DNA of 64,000 bases, from NCBI GenBank assembly GCA_032622095.1, contig CP136069.1, forward strand, positions 52,498,760 to 52,562,759, given 5' to 3'. The notes beneath the pieces are model-generated. The model did not search any database. It had not been told where the DNA came from and saw only the letters and a list, made by a program, of their open reading frames with translations. The stretch is from Siphonodentalium dalli. Its lineage: Eukaryota; Mollusca; Scaphopoda; Gadilida; Siphonodentaliidae. Shown here piece by piece: positions 23,644 through 35,323 of this stretch. A program made the position numbers and the translations under genes. Every line of letters starts with the position of its first letter. The stretch's first letter is position 1.

Positions 23644-24664
23644 TCTATCTATACTATATATTTTGAGACTTCCGTATATATATATGTACTTGATAGAATC
23701 GAAAACGGTTCGCTCGATTGAGTTCAAACTTCCCATCTAAATGTAAAAATCCACGGGAATCGTCGTCGCGGCGTTTTGGAGAAGCTCAGAGCACCGTTTC
23801 TCCCTTCCCAAATCACCGCAATCGGCACCGCGGTGGTTAATCAAGTCATAATTTAATGAGCGTTTGTTTTTGACGCATCGCTATAAAGAGCGCCTCTTTA
23901 CCATTCAACGTTATTAGCATCTGCAGAGAGATTGTAGCCTGTCGCTCGAAATATTATGCAGAGAGATTTTCACGACGGGAAGCGTTTGTTTTCAATGCAA
24001 TGCAATTTTATCCCTCGAAATATTATGCAGACAGATGATTTCACGACGGGAAGCGTTTGTTTTCAATTCAATACAATGTTATCGTACTGAGCGTCTATAT
24101 ACACGACGAGTATAAATACGGCTCCATTGACCGTCTCGAGGCGAAATTTCGTACTTAATTTCGTACTTAGGAGTTCCAAGGAACGGGGGAGATTTTTATC
24201 GGGTAAGTTTTTCCGCCCGAGGTGATCTTCACCTTGAAACGGGTACCCACAAATGATATATATGTGAGTGTCCTTTATAGACTCGGACCGATTGAGCTCA
24301 TACTTGGTGTCTACGGGAAGTGTCATGGACGGGTTAAATTGTCACCCGACCTGGCCTTGACCTTGAAAATGATCAATTCAAGGTCAAATCGGGTAAAAGA
24401 ATTAATTAAAAAAATTTAATGGCTTTCATCGGGTAAACGCCAGAAACAAAAAATTTAATTAAAAAAAAATTAAAAAGGGCAGAATTTAAAAAAAAAAAAT
24501 TCAAAAAATGTTAAAAAATTCAAAAAAACATTAATTATATTTAAAAAACATTAAATTAATATTAAAAAATTCAAAAAAAAAAATTACAATATAAATAAAA
24601 ACAAAATAATTAAAAAAATGTCATGTTTCGGACAAACGCCGCCGGTGGCGGGCTAACCTGCTAG
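23644..24664 (+). mobile_element. Complete non-autonomous Helitron, 1,021 bp
   Basis: The 5' end is TCTATCTATACTATATATTT directly after an A (23,643). The 3' end is CCGCC-GGT-GGCGG hairpin, nine bases, then CTAG directly before a T (24,665), so it sits between A and T as Helitrons do. A 68-70-bp unit (CTCGAAATATTATGCAGA then TTTCACGACGGGAAGCG) is repeated in tandem at about 23,948 and 24,015. The last 220 bp before the terminus are almost pure A/T with AAAAATTTAATTAAA words. No Rep/helicase frame is present, so it depends on an autonomous partner. Confidence 0.8.
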
Positions 24665-25654
24665 TTCTATATAATTACAATCATGGGTATACAATAAATT
24701 ATCTTGAGCGCGTTACCATTTCTGACTATGGTTTTCTTGTATTTCTATGCTTGTCGATTCTGTATATCTTGTGTTGAATTATGCATAAATAATCTTATTC
24801 ATAGTCAAGACGAACCATCATCATTCCGCTTAACGCGGTTGGTCTTTTTAAAAGCAAACAATCGAGTAGTCACCGGAACAACATACGAACATCGTTTTTG
24901 TCGCTGATTTTCATCAATCTTGTATATACATGTAGTAGATATATATGTCGACTGATGCACTCTAAGAAAACAGCTCCAGATCTGGTTCCCTGGAGAACCA
25001 AATACCAACAAAGAACCAAATAGTTTGGTTCCACACAGTTTGTTCCTTCAAAGAACCCACCAAATTCAAGGCTTGTGGGAACACGGCCCAGCTTAAATGT
25101 CCTATTTAGTCTAATAGTTTACAACATCACGCGTTTTTTGGGTTAAGATGATATGGGGGAAGACTGCTTCGAGTCATATGTATAGACTCTAATAATTTGA
25201 TTGCTGGCAATATGGTGGGAAGTATGGAACAATACTTTATTAATATAATTCTATAAATTCTTCAAACATCAGAACATCTTCCGATCTTCGGTGTCTGTTT
25301 GGTGAACCAACATCGTGTGATATCAATTTTAAACGAAATAAGGTATTTACGGACTAATAGCACATTCAGAAACAAAGACACATCAAACGTGCTTATAATC
25401 TATACACATAGTGCCACGTGACATTGTTTCCACAACCACTCATCATTTTTTCCTAATATGCATTTAATGAACCAAATTGGGAACCCAATTGAACACGTTG
25501 GTTCCATGTTCTGGTTCTATCCGGGGAACCAGACAAAGAACCATTGGTTCTCCCCTCAGGACAAAAAATAGGAACATGGTTGGTTCCACGTGGAACCAGA
25601 ATGTCCGTTGTGTACTTAATCACTGTCGGATACCCGTTTAGGTTCGGACATTCC

Positions 25655-25685
25655 AAGATGGCGCGCCCACTAAAGAAGATAAACG
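25655..25685 (+). other. First-exon-like module, left copy
   Basis: CCAAGATGGCG, which matches the YY1-type element common at animal translation starts, is followed by about 28 coding bases (MARPLKKIN) and a consensus donor GGTAAGTG at about 25,685. The mirror copy near 28,620 keeps both the ATG motif and a donor. The transcript, if any, would run into the spacer between the two arms. No second exon was identified. Confidence 0.3.
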
Positions 25686-26035
25686 GTAAGTGTATATATT
25701 GTCTCCAAGCAGCAATCAACGACATCTTTCGGTGATACACCTTGAAACAGTTATGTAGGAATTGGTATGCCCAACACATACGTAACACGCCTTTCGCATG
25801 ACAGGCATGTGAATTGTTGTATTTGGCGTGTCAAGTCGTCATAATTTTTTAGAAATTTTATCGAGGCGGCGAAATGTTCGCTTTTTCGTATTTTTCTGGC
25901 CCTGGGCTCATGCATCCGCAAATTTATGTATTGTTGTGGGTAGATTAGGTCAACACACATCTTCTGAATGCAAAACCGGCGATATTTTTATTGTCTAACT
26001 CCGAAAAACGACCTTTGAAAATTTCAAAATGTTCA

Positions 26036-26155
26036 GGTTCGTATTCGCAACATTCGCGATGATTTTGTTCAGGTTCAGACCCAATTTTCGTTCAGGTTCG
26101 GACAAATTTGGTTCAGGTTCGGACAATTTTAGTTCAGGTTCGGACGCATCAAAAC
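26036..26155 (+). repeat. Short tandem array of GTTCAGGTTCGGAC
   Basis: About five imperfect copies of a 20-25-bp unit around GTTCAGGTTCGGACAA. The inverted copy at 28,150-28,250 has fewer units (GTCCGAACCTGAAC words), so the array length differs between the two arms. Confidence 0.75.
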
Positions 26156-27796
26156 CTTACCTATAAATGACATGCCGAGGTGTAGTCGCGATCTTATTGT
26201 GCGTCTTATTAACGAACATGCATTGTTAATTTGTTATATCTAAATATGTCAGCTGAAATTTCCATATACAGGTGGTAAATTCTCCGAATTAATTGGATAA
26301 AAGCCACAGTTGAATATTCTCGAGCAATGTCTACCATAAACCAGCTGGTGGGAATTATTAAATTTTACATATGAGCAACGGTGGTTTATTACTTATCTTC
26401 TGAAATATCGGGGATACATGGATATTTAATACCTGGTTCTCGATTTTGAACACCGAGGCGGAGCCAAGGGGGTTCAAAAAGAGACATCCGGGTAAATCTC
26501 CTAGTATCCCACGATGTTGGCGGAGCTAACGATTTTGTCCCACATCAATAGCTACCATGTGGTGTGCTTTTTATAGTTTATCAGATAAATTCACACCAAT
26601 CAGCACCAATAAGAATAATTCAGTAGTAGACCTATCGATCCTGTTTTAGATGATGTCAATTAAGCTCAGCGCGCTAGAACAATGTCGCGATTGGTGAAAC
26701 TGCTAGTTCAAGGGTAATTCATAACCACGATGTTTCACGTGCTTTTATACGCACAATGTCAAGAGTTACGGGGACATATGGTGCATGATTTAAACGTGAC
26801 GTTGTTGTCAATCAGATTGTTAGTTACAACCGGGTGTGGGGACAAGCGTTGTTTGTTATATGTTTCCCTATGAAATAGCTGTAATTTTAAATGACATACG
26901 ATGCGCTCTCTTTCTTCAGGACCTTGGCATGGATAATAATTTTCAAACGTTATCTCACTGTAGATACTTCTGTTTAAAAAGGGTACACAATTATTGACGC
27001 GTGTATTATCAATGGAACTACGCGAAATTCCGCGGAAGACGGAAAATAGTTTACTACTGCGATAAGTTCTAAAGAAAAACAAATGATCCCGTTTTATTAC
27101 GTATTCAGTTATTTGTTAATTGGGTTTCTGTGTGTAATATTTAACCATTGGTTAGGCACTATTCTCTTAAGCGCATGAAGGAAATTTTCCACCAAAATTT
27201 AGAGATGCTTAAGTTGCCAACGGAACAGCTGATATTGTTTGCATAAGTTTCGCTACTTCGGCGTCTAAATTCTTATTTCGATAAACAAATACTTGTAGTT
27301 TTGCAGAATTGCTTACCATAAGTATAACATAAAGAGAACACATATGATTTCTCGAATAATATATTCCTAAAACATCGCCGCTCGTGAAGATTCGCATATT
27401 GCAGGTATTATTCGGCAAACCATAGGTATTCTCTGTGTTCGCATAGTGCTGAATAGAACGCAACATGTTCGGGCTCTAATTAATAGTCCTGCATAATAGT
27501 CGTGTGACAAATGGTTAACTTGTAACTGGATTCAACATTTAGAAATGAGGCAAAACACATCAGGCTTATATTGAAAAGAGTATGTTTCGTGTGAATACCC
27601 AAATATATCATCCAATTATTGATACAAACCATGGTATATATTGTTTATCTATCAGCAAGTATTTATGGGCAAATTGTGGGAACAGCTATATAATATGCAC
27701 ATTCATCGTATAAGCAGTCTAACACAATAGAGTTACTGTTCGTGGCTCGTTTCTGCGCTTTATGTCTGGGAATAGAGACTGTGGGTAAATACATCA

Positions 27797-27885
27797 TTAC
27801 ACGGCTTGTTGCAGGGGATCGCCTCGGGGGATACGAGCCTCTACCTGGGCATACCACACAGTATCCCCCTCAAAAAGCCGTGTAA
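27797..27885. repeat. Short inverted repeat (hairpin)
   Basis: TTACACGGCTT and GGGGGATAC on the left are mirrored by GTATCCCCC and AAGCCGTGTAA on the right. It lies in the spacer of the surrounding inverted duplication and may be a small nested MITE. Confidence 0.6.
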
Positions 27886-28599
27886 ATTATATTATGGACA
27901 GTTATCTGCTCATCTACCTGCGGCGACCTTCGTGGCATCTTATGTGGATGTGCATGGAGGGGAATCACGTGATCGCATACATCTCACACGCAAAAAATAA
28001 GAAAGTCCGCCCAAATTATTCACGAGTGGGCTAAAACCATGCCTCGTGTTCTCCATTTATCGTTTCTTTTACGAATGGAAGATAACCAAATGCACAAAAA
28101 CGCAATAAGAACGCGACTGTACCTCGGCGTGTCATTTTTATGCGAAGTTTTTGATGCGTCCGAACCTGAACCAAATTTGTCCGAACCTGAACGAAAATTG
28201 TGTCTGCACCTGAACAAAACCATCGCGAATGTTGCGAATCCGAACCTGAACATTTTGAATTTTTCAAAGGTCGTTTTTCGGAGTTAGACAATAAAAATAT
28301 CGCCGGTTTTGCATTCCGAAGATGTGTGGTGACCTAATCTACCCACAACAATACATAAACTTGCGGATGCATGAGCCCAGGGCCAGAAAAATACGAAAAA
28401 GCGAACATTTCGCCGCCTCGATAAAATTTCAAAAAATTATGACGACTTGACACGCCAAATACAACAATTCACATGCCTGTCATGCGAAAGGCGTGTTACG
28501 TATGTGTTGGGCATACCAATTCCTACATAACTGTTTCAAGGTGTATCACCGAAAGATGTCGTTGATTGCTGCTTGGAGACAATATATACACTCACCGTT

Positions 28600-28632
28600 T
28601 ATCTGCTTTAGTGGGCGCCGCCATCTTGGAAT
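28600..28632 (-). other. First-exon-like module, right (inverted) copy
   Basis: On the minus strand CCAAGATGGCGGCGCCC is followed by a frame reading MAAPTKADK and a donor CGGTGAGTG. One base differs in length from the left copy, so the reading frames differ, but a consensus donor is kept in both (GTAAGT against GTGAGT). Confidence 0.3.
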
Positions 28633-29212
28633 GTCCGAACCTAAACGGGTATCCGACAGTGTTAATGTGGTTCTTTAATTTGGTTCTTCGAGGAACCAGA
28701 ACATGTTTTGTTCTTCATTATGTTCTTTATTTTGGTTCTTCTTTATGTATAGGCAATATAGATGTGGTGAGCGATGGATAAATGTCGATAACATCACAGC
28801 ATAAATACGTAGCGTACCAGCTAGGGGGTGAACAATAAAGACTGACAATGCGTTTAATATGTTTGCTTAATTGCGGCATATATGGAGCCTGAGTGTTTCA
28901 TCTGCCTACCAAAAGAGGTCAATTGTGTCGTTCTGAATAGCAAGGCAGTTGAACCGGTGATTTCTTAATTGCTCGTAAAACCCACATCCGATGCTCTACA
29001 TGACAGATTTCACTCACAAAAGGCAAGTTTTGTATAATGAATAAATAAAATATGTAGCTAATGCATGCTGTCGCTTAAATGTTTTATGTACGTGAGGGAG
29101 ATTTGAGAATGTAGTGGGCGAGGCTCTGTCGAATCGGATAGAATGCCAAAACCCCACGTGAATTTCGACGCACTACATAGATCCTCTATTTCCGTCTTTT
29201 TATTGCCATCGC

Positions 29213-29803
29213 TTAAAGGGGTACTGTACGCCACATGTTGTTGTTGGTTTCTATAGTCTCCGAGTCGGAGAATAAGGTAACAATTTTTCCATTATTTGAA
29301 AGTCTGTTGAGTACGAAGTCATGTTACGGATGACAAATTTACCGGAATGCAAAAATACAAATTTTCGTTGTCGAGTAATTTTTGTAAAGTTTTCAACCAA
29401 ATGAATCAAATAAAAGTTATATTATATGCATACTAGTCCCATATAATCATTTAAGTTATTGTATCGTCGCTAGTCAGTGAGTGGCTTGAGTGTTCTCCCC
29501 GTATCATCATAATATTTTAAGCAATCGTGTGTGCGATCGGTTTAAAAATCCAGTATCCATCAATTACTATTTTTGATTACGGTAATTCGTAATTTAATTG
29601 ACGCCATTTTATGGCTCCAGTCATAAATTCAATTTATATCAAATTATTAACTTTTAAATTATTAAATGTTAAGATAGCCTATTAACCTGAGCGTTTACAG
29701 AATACATCTTCGACTCAAATTACTTATGTTTCTATATATTATCGATATTAGATCGCTGTTGTCACCGGAAATTTAATGAAAATGGCGTACAGTACCCCTT
29801 TAA
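29213..29803. mobile_element. TTAA-flanked MITE, 591 bp
   Basis: TTAA at 29,213-29,216 and 29,800-29,803. The TIRs are AGGGGTACTGTACGCCA and TGGCGTACAGTACCCCT, near perfect. The interior is AT-rich and non-coding. Only one copy in this window. Confidence 0.8.
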
Positions 29804-30149
29804 TTGCCCCTCTATTTTGCGAATGGTTATAATCTGCATGTATAAAACGTTCATGTATCGCAATGTATGCACAATTGTACCGTCGCGTGGGTGGGTTAAT
29901 ATGTCTCTATATATGTACAAAAACATCAGCCGCTTCAGTCGAATGAATATACATTTCTGTTGAGAAATAGATGATATGCTTCGTTTTAATGTCACGGAAA
30001 CACGATATTTTACGGTAGGTCAGCTGTTGGCTGAATAATGAAACATATGGTGTCCGGTAAGTTGTGGGGCTAATATATTTGGTTGGTGCGAATGTCGAGC
30101 TTTCGTTAGACGTTAAGAGTTTTCGGCCACCCCACGCAATTACAAATTT

Positions 30150-30560
30150 CGTCCAGCAATGCGTCGTTCTGTCCCGCATCCCCTGTCCCGCAGTTTGTTG
30201 TTTTGTCCCGCATCGCTTCCTGTCACGCAGTGTGTCGTTCTGTTCCGCATTATGTCCCGCAGTTTGTTCTTCTGTCCCGTATCCCGTCCTTTCCCGCAGT
30301 TTGTGATTATGTTCAACATCCCGTCATTTCCCGCAGTTTGGCATTCTGTATCGCATCCCGTCCCACAGTTTGTCGTTATGTCCCAACTCCCGTCCTTTTC
30401 CGCAGTTTGTCATTCTATTCCGCATCCTGTCCCGTCCCGCAGTTTGTCGTCATTTCTCGCATCCCCTCCTTTCCCGCAGTTTGTCGTTCTGTCCCACAAC
30501 CCGTCCCGCAGTTTGTCGTTCTGTCCCGCATCCCGTCCTTTCCCGCAGTTTGTCATGTCC
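30150..30560. repeat. Minisatellite, about 11 units
   Basis: Imperfect units of roughly 35-40 bp built from CCCGCAGTTTGTCGTTCTGT plus CCCGCATCCCGTCC, some shortened. The long plus-strand frames over it (up to 176 codons, periodic FPQFV and LSRIPS) and the minus-strand frame are by-products; no start context, splice site or domain supports a protein. Confidence 0.85.
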
Positions 30561-30718
30561 CTAACAATGTCACGGAGTTCACCAAACTTATCTATGATCA
30601 TCTCCATGGTGTTATCACCCTTCCGATGTTACTCGTTATGCTGCAGTGAAACATTTATTGGCATGTCAGAGCGTCAGATTGGCATGTAATATTAGCACGC
30701 ACTGAAGGCTAATATGTC

Positions 30719-31195
30719 TTAAAGATGCATTATCCGAATTAACGCTCCTAAATTACTATTTCTTTGGCTTCGAGGGTAAAAAATATTTGATTCGAGTCGA
30801 GGAACCCACCCATCAAAGCTCATGCAGAGTGATCAGATATCGATTTTTGAATTTTGTTATTTCTCGAGATGTGCAATTATTTGTGGCCCAGAAAAACGTC
30901 ACCAAACGGACGGTCTCGGACAAAATTGCGGATGAAGATGGATAACTCTAAAATCAAGTGGTAATACGGCCGAATTTCGTGATGCTCAAGTGATAATACG
31001 GCCAAATTACGTTGAACAAAATGTTGATAAATAACAAGTTTTGGGAAATTTGATACCCTAGTTGACAGCGGTTAGCATTATTTTGTTGCAATTAATCGAT
31101 TTTGATAACTAAAGCGCATTTTGGAGAAATGTTGTTGTTGTTGTTGATGTATCTTGATGGTATGGGGACCATCTGATCGGATTGAGTACCTTTAA
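30719..31195 (+). mobile_element. Family G TTAA MITE, full-length copy
   Basis: TTAA at 30,719-30,722 and 31,192-31,195. Ends AGATGCATTATCCGA and TCGGATTGAGTACCT. The GTTGTTGTTGTTGTTG tract is at about 31,133-31,146. Non-coding. Confidence 0.8.
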
Positions 31196-31945
31196 CAATT
31201 TTCCTTTAATACTGTATAATGTAGATCCGTATCGGGTGAAATATTCCTAAGTGACGAGTCCGATTCAGTGGTATAGGGGTCAGGACACCATAACGTGAGG
31301 GACTGAGGATATGGCCTAAGCTTTGGCATTGATAAAAATAATGTCCATTTATTCAGCCAAATTCTTATGTATATTTGTTAGATGGTAGAAAACATATTAA
31401 AACATTAGGTTCTAGTACAAAGGTAATACAAACACTGATTCATCTCTTCTTAATTCGTGGACTCACCAGACATCATTCAACAATTTAGTCTGATTCAGTA
31501 CTTAATTGTCTAAGTACACGGTGACTGCCACATTCTCCAGAAAAAGTAGCTTGAAGCTACTTGTTAAACAAAGATATCCGTATATTGGAAAGTTGATCGG
31601 TCGGTTAGAGTTCACAGTGATCCCTTTTTTGAAAGATTTCGTTTGGGTCGTAATAGTCCAGATATTGCATTCATGTGGCGTGTTTGTAAACATTATCCCA
31701 AAGAGGAAAAAATGCTTCCACATAGCTTTGCATTTACTGTGTATTCCGACATCTGCTGATGAAACTAAATGTACAGCATGCCAGATGACATAATTACACT
31801 TGTAAAAACACTGGTATTCTGTGGTATTCTACCAGGGTGATTGGAACCAGGTAATTTTACTCTGGTAAAATGCATCTAGTGAATGGTCACCATATTATAC
31901 GCACGCATGTAGACCCATCCATTTATTTTACTCTAGTAAAATGTT
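31196..31945. other. No gene recognised
   Basis: A small palindromic pair, ATTTTACTCTGGTAAAAT, lies at 31,854-31,871 and a close variant at 31,925-31,942. Nothing else is supportable. Confidence 0.35.
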
Positions 31946-33595
31946 CCTATACCCAGGGGGGGGGGCGTGAAAAAAATTACAAATACAGGGCCCAAAAAAA
32001 AAATACAGCCCTTTTGCTACCCACCCACCCTTTTTGTGCAAAAAAAATATTTTTTTCCGCCTGATTTTTTTGGACCCACCCCCTAAAATAAGAAAAAAAA
32101 TCATTTTAAAGACACGGTTGGCCTTGGCGGTGGGTATCCTGTGAAAATATCTCCACCAATCAAAAACCGCCACAAACAGAAAGAACATCAAAATGTAGAT
32201 AGATTTTGTCCGTATACAAATAAGAAATATCGCATAAACAGTATGTTATGGTCATATGTTTGACCATTGTTATGTAAACAAAAGCGTAAAAAGTTACTTT
32301 TCTGGTGTTTGTTTATATTATGATGGTAAACATAAAGAGCGTTCTTTGTTGGTGAATACCTGATATGGAACTAATAAAGAGCGTTTATGCCATGTGTGTG
32401 TGATTAGCCAGTAGCATTGTGCTGTCTTCTGTAACACAATCAGGCTGTTGCTTAGGTAAAATATAGTAGGTCTTTATGATAACATGCTGTTTACGCGATG
32501 GTCATGGTATATATGAACGGAACTGTATGCGTTTTACTGTTTTTCTGTTTACGGTGTTTAGAACAAATGTGAATATTTTCGACAATTAAGGCCGCACGTG
32601 CCTTTAAATCTATTCAAGACCAAATTAAACAGAATCAAAGGTAAGTTTTAAATTGGTCCGTTTCTGGCAGATTCCAAGTGTTCAAACAATTGAAAAACTA
32701 TCAACGGTTATGATGTTGTTTTCGACATTGAAAAATACATTTTGAAATAAAAAGTGTTTTATTCTACAGTATGCACAGATATTGTGAGGTAATATTTATA
32801 GTGCCAATAAGCCAACATTGTGTTTAATTTTTATATAAATAGTCCAGTTACTAATTAATGACTTCTTCACTGTTGTTCCCAAAAAGGTACCACCAACCAT
32901 CATATCAGAACACCTTATAGCCATACATGCAATGACAGTTATATAGCCGTATATAAGTAACACTCTTTGGAGCCAAATAAACAGGCTGGCATGTTTATTT
33001 TTTAATTTGAGGTATTTTGTTAGCCAGCACTCTACAGCACTAGTATTATTTGGTCATTAGACATGCCAGAGTGAAAATGCCAGCACTATCAGGCACTATT
33101 CAATATTAATTTGAGGTGAAATGCAAACCATCACTCCTATTCAGTCATCACTTTTATTGGCACCAGAGAGTGCTTTATCTTATACCTACATATGTTCTTA
33201 AGTGTTGGTTAAGGTCATAATCTATGTTAGAACACACTTATTAGTGAAAACAACTTAAAACAATGTCCATAATGTGGGTTGAAACAAATTTGCACAAACA
33301 ATTTTGTTCAGGCCTCTGAGATGCACCCAGCCCCTCCCGGTATAGGTATGTTTTTGGAAGATTTCCCCTGTATTACTTATATCTTATACCTACCCTGTTC
33401 CTAAGTGTCTGTAAAGGCCATAACCTGCCTTAGAACACAATTATTAATGAATATATTTGAAAACAACTTAAAACAAGGGCAAAAATGTGAATAGAACAAA
33501 ATTTGCACAAACTCACTTTTTCGGGCTTCTTCGGACCCACCCATCCCTGCCCTGTATGATAAAACTTTTGTGCGCCCCCCCCCCCGCTATACCCA
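31946..33595. repeat. Segment bounded by poly-G and poly-C, with an internal tandem duplication
   Basis: The left edge is CTATACCCA then a G run and CG (about 31,948); the right edge is CG then a long C run, CGCTATACCCATG (about 33,580). The homopolymers face each other as inverted ends. Inside, about 175 bp near 33,176-33,355 is repeated at 33,386-33,555 (shared ATCTTATACCTAC, GAAAACAACTTAAAACAA, AAATTTGCACAAAC). Possibly one decayed transposon; superfamily unknown. Confidence 0.5.
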
Positions 33596-33751
33596 TGTAT
33601 TATCACCAAGGTATTTTACCGGGATGTACGTATGCGGGATTCTACTAAATAACGTGTTCACCTCCTCTTTAGCCTACTTAGTTATAAGAATATTCTTGTC
33701 CCATGCTGTTAACTTTTGAGTATGACACCGGGTACAATTGTTTTCCACTGG

Positions 33752-34175
33752 TTAAAGATGCATAATCCGAATTAACGCTCGCAAATTCCTATTTCCTTGG
33801 CTTCGGGGGTAAACAAATATTTGATTCTAGTCGAGAAACCCACCCATCAAATCTCAGAGTGATCAGATATTGATGTTTGAAATCTATTATTGTTCGCCAC
33901 TGATAATTTTAGGTGGCCCAGTAGACAGTTGACGAGAAACCGGCCTTGGGCCAAATTGCGGATGAAGATGGATAAATCTAAAATCAAGTGGCATTTTTGT
34001 GTCAGATATTTGACAAACCGGTAAAATTTTGTTGATAAATAACAGGTTTTGGGCAATTTTATACTATAGTTGACCGTGGTTAGCATTATTTCTGATAACT
34101 GAAGCGGCATTTCAAAAAATGTTGTTGTAGGAATCTGATGATATGGAACCATCGAATCGGATTGAGTACCTTTAA
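33752..34175 (+). mobile_element. Family G TTAA MITE, full-length copy
   Basis: TTAA at 33,752-33,755 and 34,172-34,175. Ends AGATGCATAATCCGA and TCGGATTGAGTACCT. The internal trinucleotide tract is almost lost (GTTGTTG only), unlike other copies. Confidence 0.8.
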
Positions 34176-34376
34176 CGAACAAAATATGATTTTATTCTCA
34201 CAAAAGAGACAGAAAACACTTCAGCTGAGAAATGTGCTAATTACACACAAAACATTAACCATCAACGTAACCTATATATATATGTACCAGCAATTTTCAG
34301 ATTGATTGGACTCCACCTTGCAGAGTTGTTTTGGACTTAAATATGCAAAAATCCAACCCACATAAATACCCCTGGT

Positions 34377-34445
34377 AGGATTTAGTCGGAAATATGGCTT
34401 GTTGCCATTCATCGGAAAGCTAACGCTGTCTGTCAGCTTTATAGA
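34377..34445. repeat. Fragment of family B palindromic MITE
   Basis: GGATTTAGTCGGAAATATGG then TTGCCATTCATCGGAAAGCT matches one arm of the family at 48,309-48,474; the second arm is absent. Confidence 0.65.
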
Positions 34446-34466
34446 AATTGAAATTGATGGCTCCAA

Positions 34467-35060
34467 AGGGGTCTAACATGAGTACCATAACTTTTTACAA
34501 GGAAGATAATGTTGCAGGTTAAAATTGCCTAAAATAACGCTGTTGGGGCCAAACAAAACAAAAGTTGGGTGACAACAGGGGACGGGGAATAAAATCGATG
34601 ACATTTTTTATGTTCTCCAATTTCCACCAACTTATAGATAATCATCTCCGTTATACGAAGGCCGGGTCTAACGGTATGGTTTAAAGATGCAAAAGTGGCG
34701 CCGTTCGAATCATGGTTTGGGAGGGGGCCACCAAAATTGATAACATATTTTTAACGCCGATTTCCACCAAAATTAATCCATGATTGTATTCTGCTCCTTG
34801 AAATATGAGGGATCTAATCGTATGGTTTAAATACGCCACAATCCACTGGTGCGGATTAAAGGCGGCGCCGTATATATAGGGGCACGGATTTGGGGAGACG
34901 ATGGCACCATAATGTTGGGATAAAACATGTTACTGCCAATTATTACCAACATTAGATATATGTATAGGCATTGTATATAGGCATCACCATGAGTCTATGC
35001 ATGGTGTGTTTCAAAGTTGGCAGAGCGGCGCCAGATATACTGGTGTCTATAATACGTCGT
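34467..35060 (+). repeat. Diverged tandem repeat, about four units
   Basis: Units of 140-200 bp begin near 34,467, 34,668, 34,811 and 34,990. Shared marks are GGTCTAACGGTATGGTTTAA-like starts, GGCGGCGCCG, and TTTCCACCAA with TTATAGAT-like words. Non-coding. Confidence 0.5.
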
Positions 35061-35193
35061 AATTTGCTCTAAATTTCAACATTCGTTTTTACTATATATA
35101 TTTACCAAAGATATCGGCAATATATTGGAATAATGAGCTCTCCCAATAACTCATCTCGAATACTCCAAAACCCGGATATCGAGCAGATTCGCT

Positions 35194-35323
35194 TTAACCC
35201 TTTCAGTGCCAAGTCCAAGTCTCTTTCCATCAATGTATCACATTATTATAATCAATAAATTTGAAAAATGATCAAGGAAATATGGGTTGATACAAAAATC
35301 GTACTTGGCACTGAAAGGGTTAA
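35194..35323. mobile_element. Very short piggyBac-like MITE, 130 bp
   Basis: TTAA on both sides; TIRs CCCTTTCAGTGCCAAGT and ACTTGGCACTGAAAGGG. The first six bases are the same as in the 9.6- and 22.1-kb family (CCCTTT), but the rest differs, so this is a separate family of the same type. Confidence 0.85.

Larger units (their letters stand above)
24958..28760. mobile_element. Element with GGTTCC/GGAACC word arrays and an internal inverted duplication
   Basis: Starts CACTCTAAGAAAACAGC. At 24,980-25,080, 25,465-25,605 and 28,670-28,745 it carries dense arrays of the self-complementary words GGTTCC, GGAACC, GGTTCT and AGAACC. Just inside these arrays two inverted arms match over about 580 bp: 25,620-26,206 and 28,090-28,665. 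The architecture recalls the word-array repeats known in fish, but relation to them is not established. No transposase seen. The right boundary is approximate. Confidence 0.55.

Noticed and set aside
30159-30689. 176-codon plus-strand open frame
   Set aside because: It lies in a minisatellite and its periodic peptide simply mirrors the repeat unit; no domain, splice site or start context.
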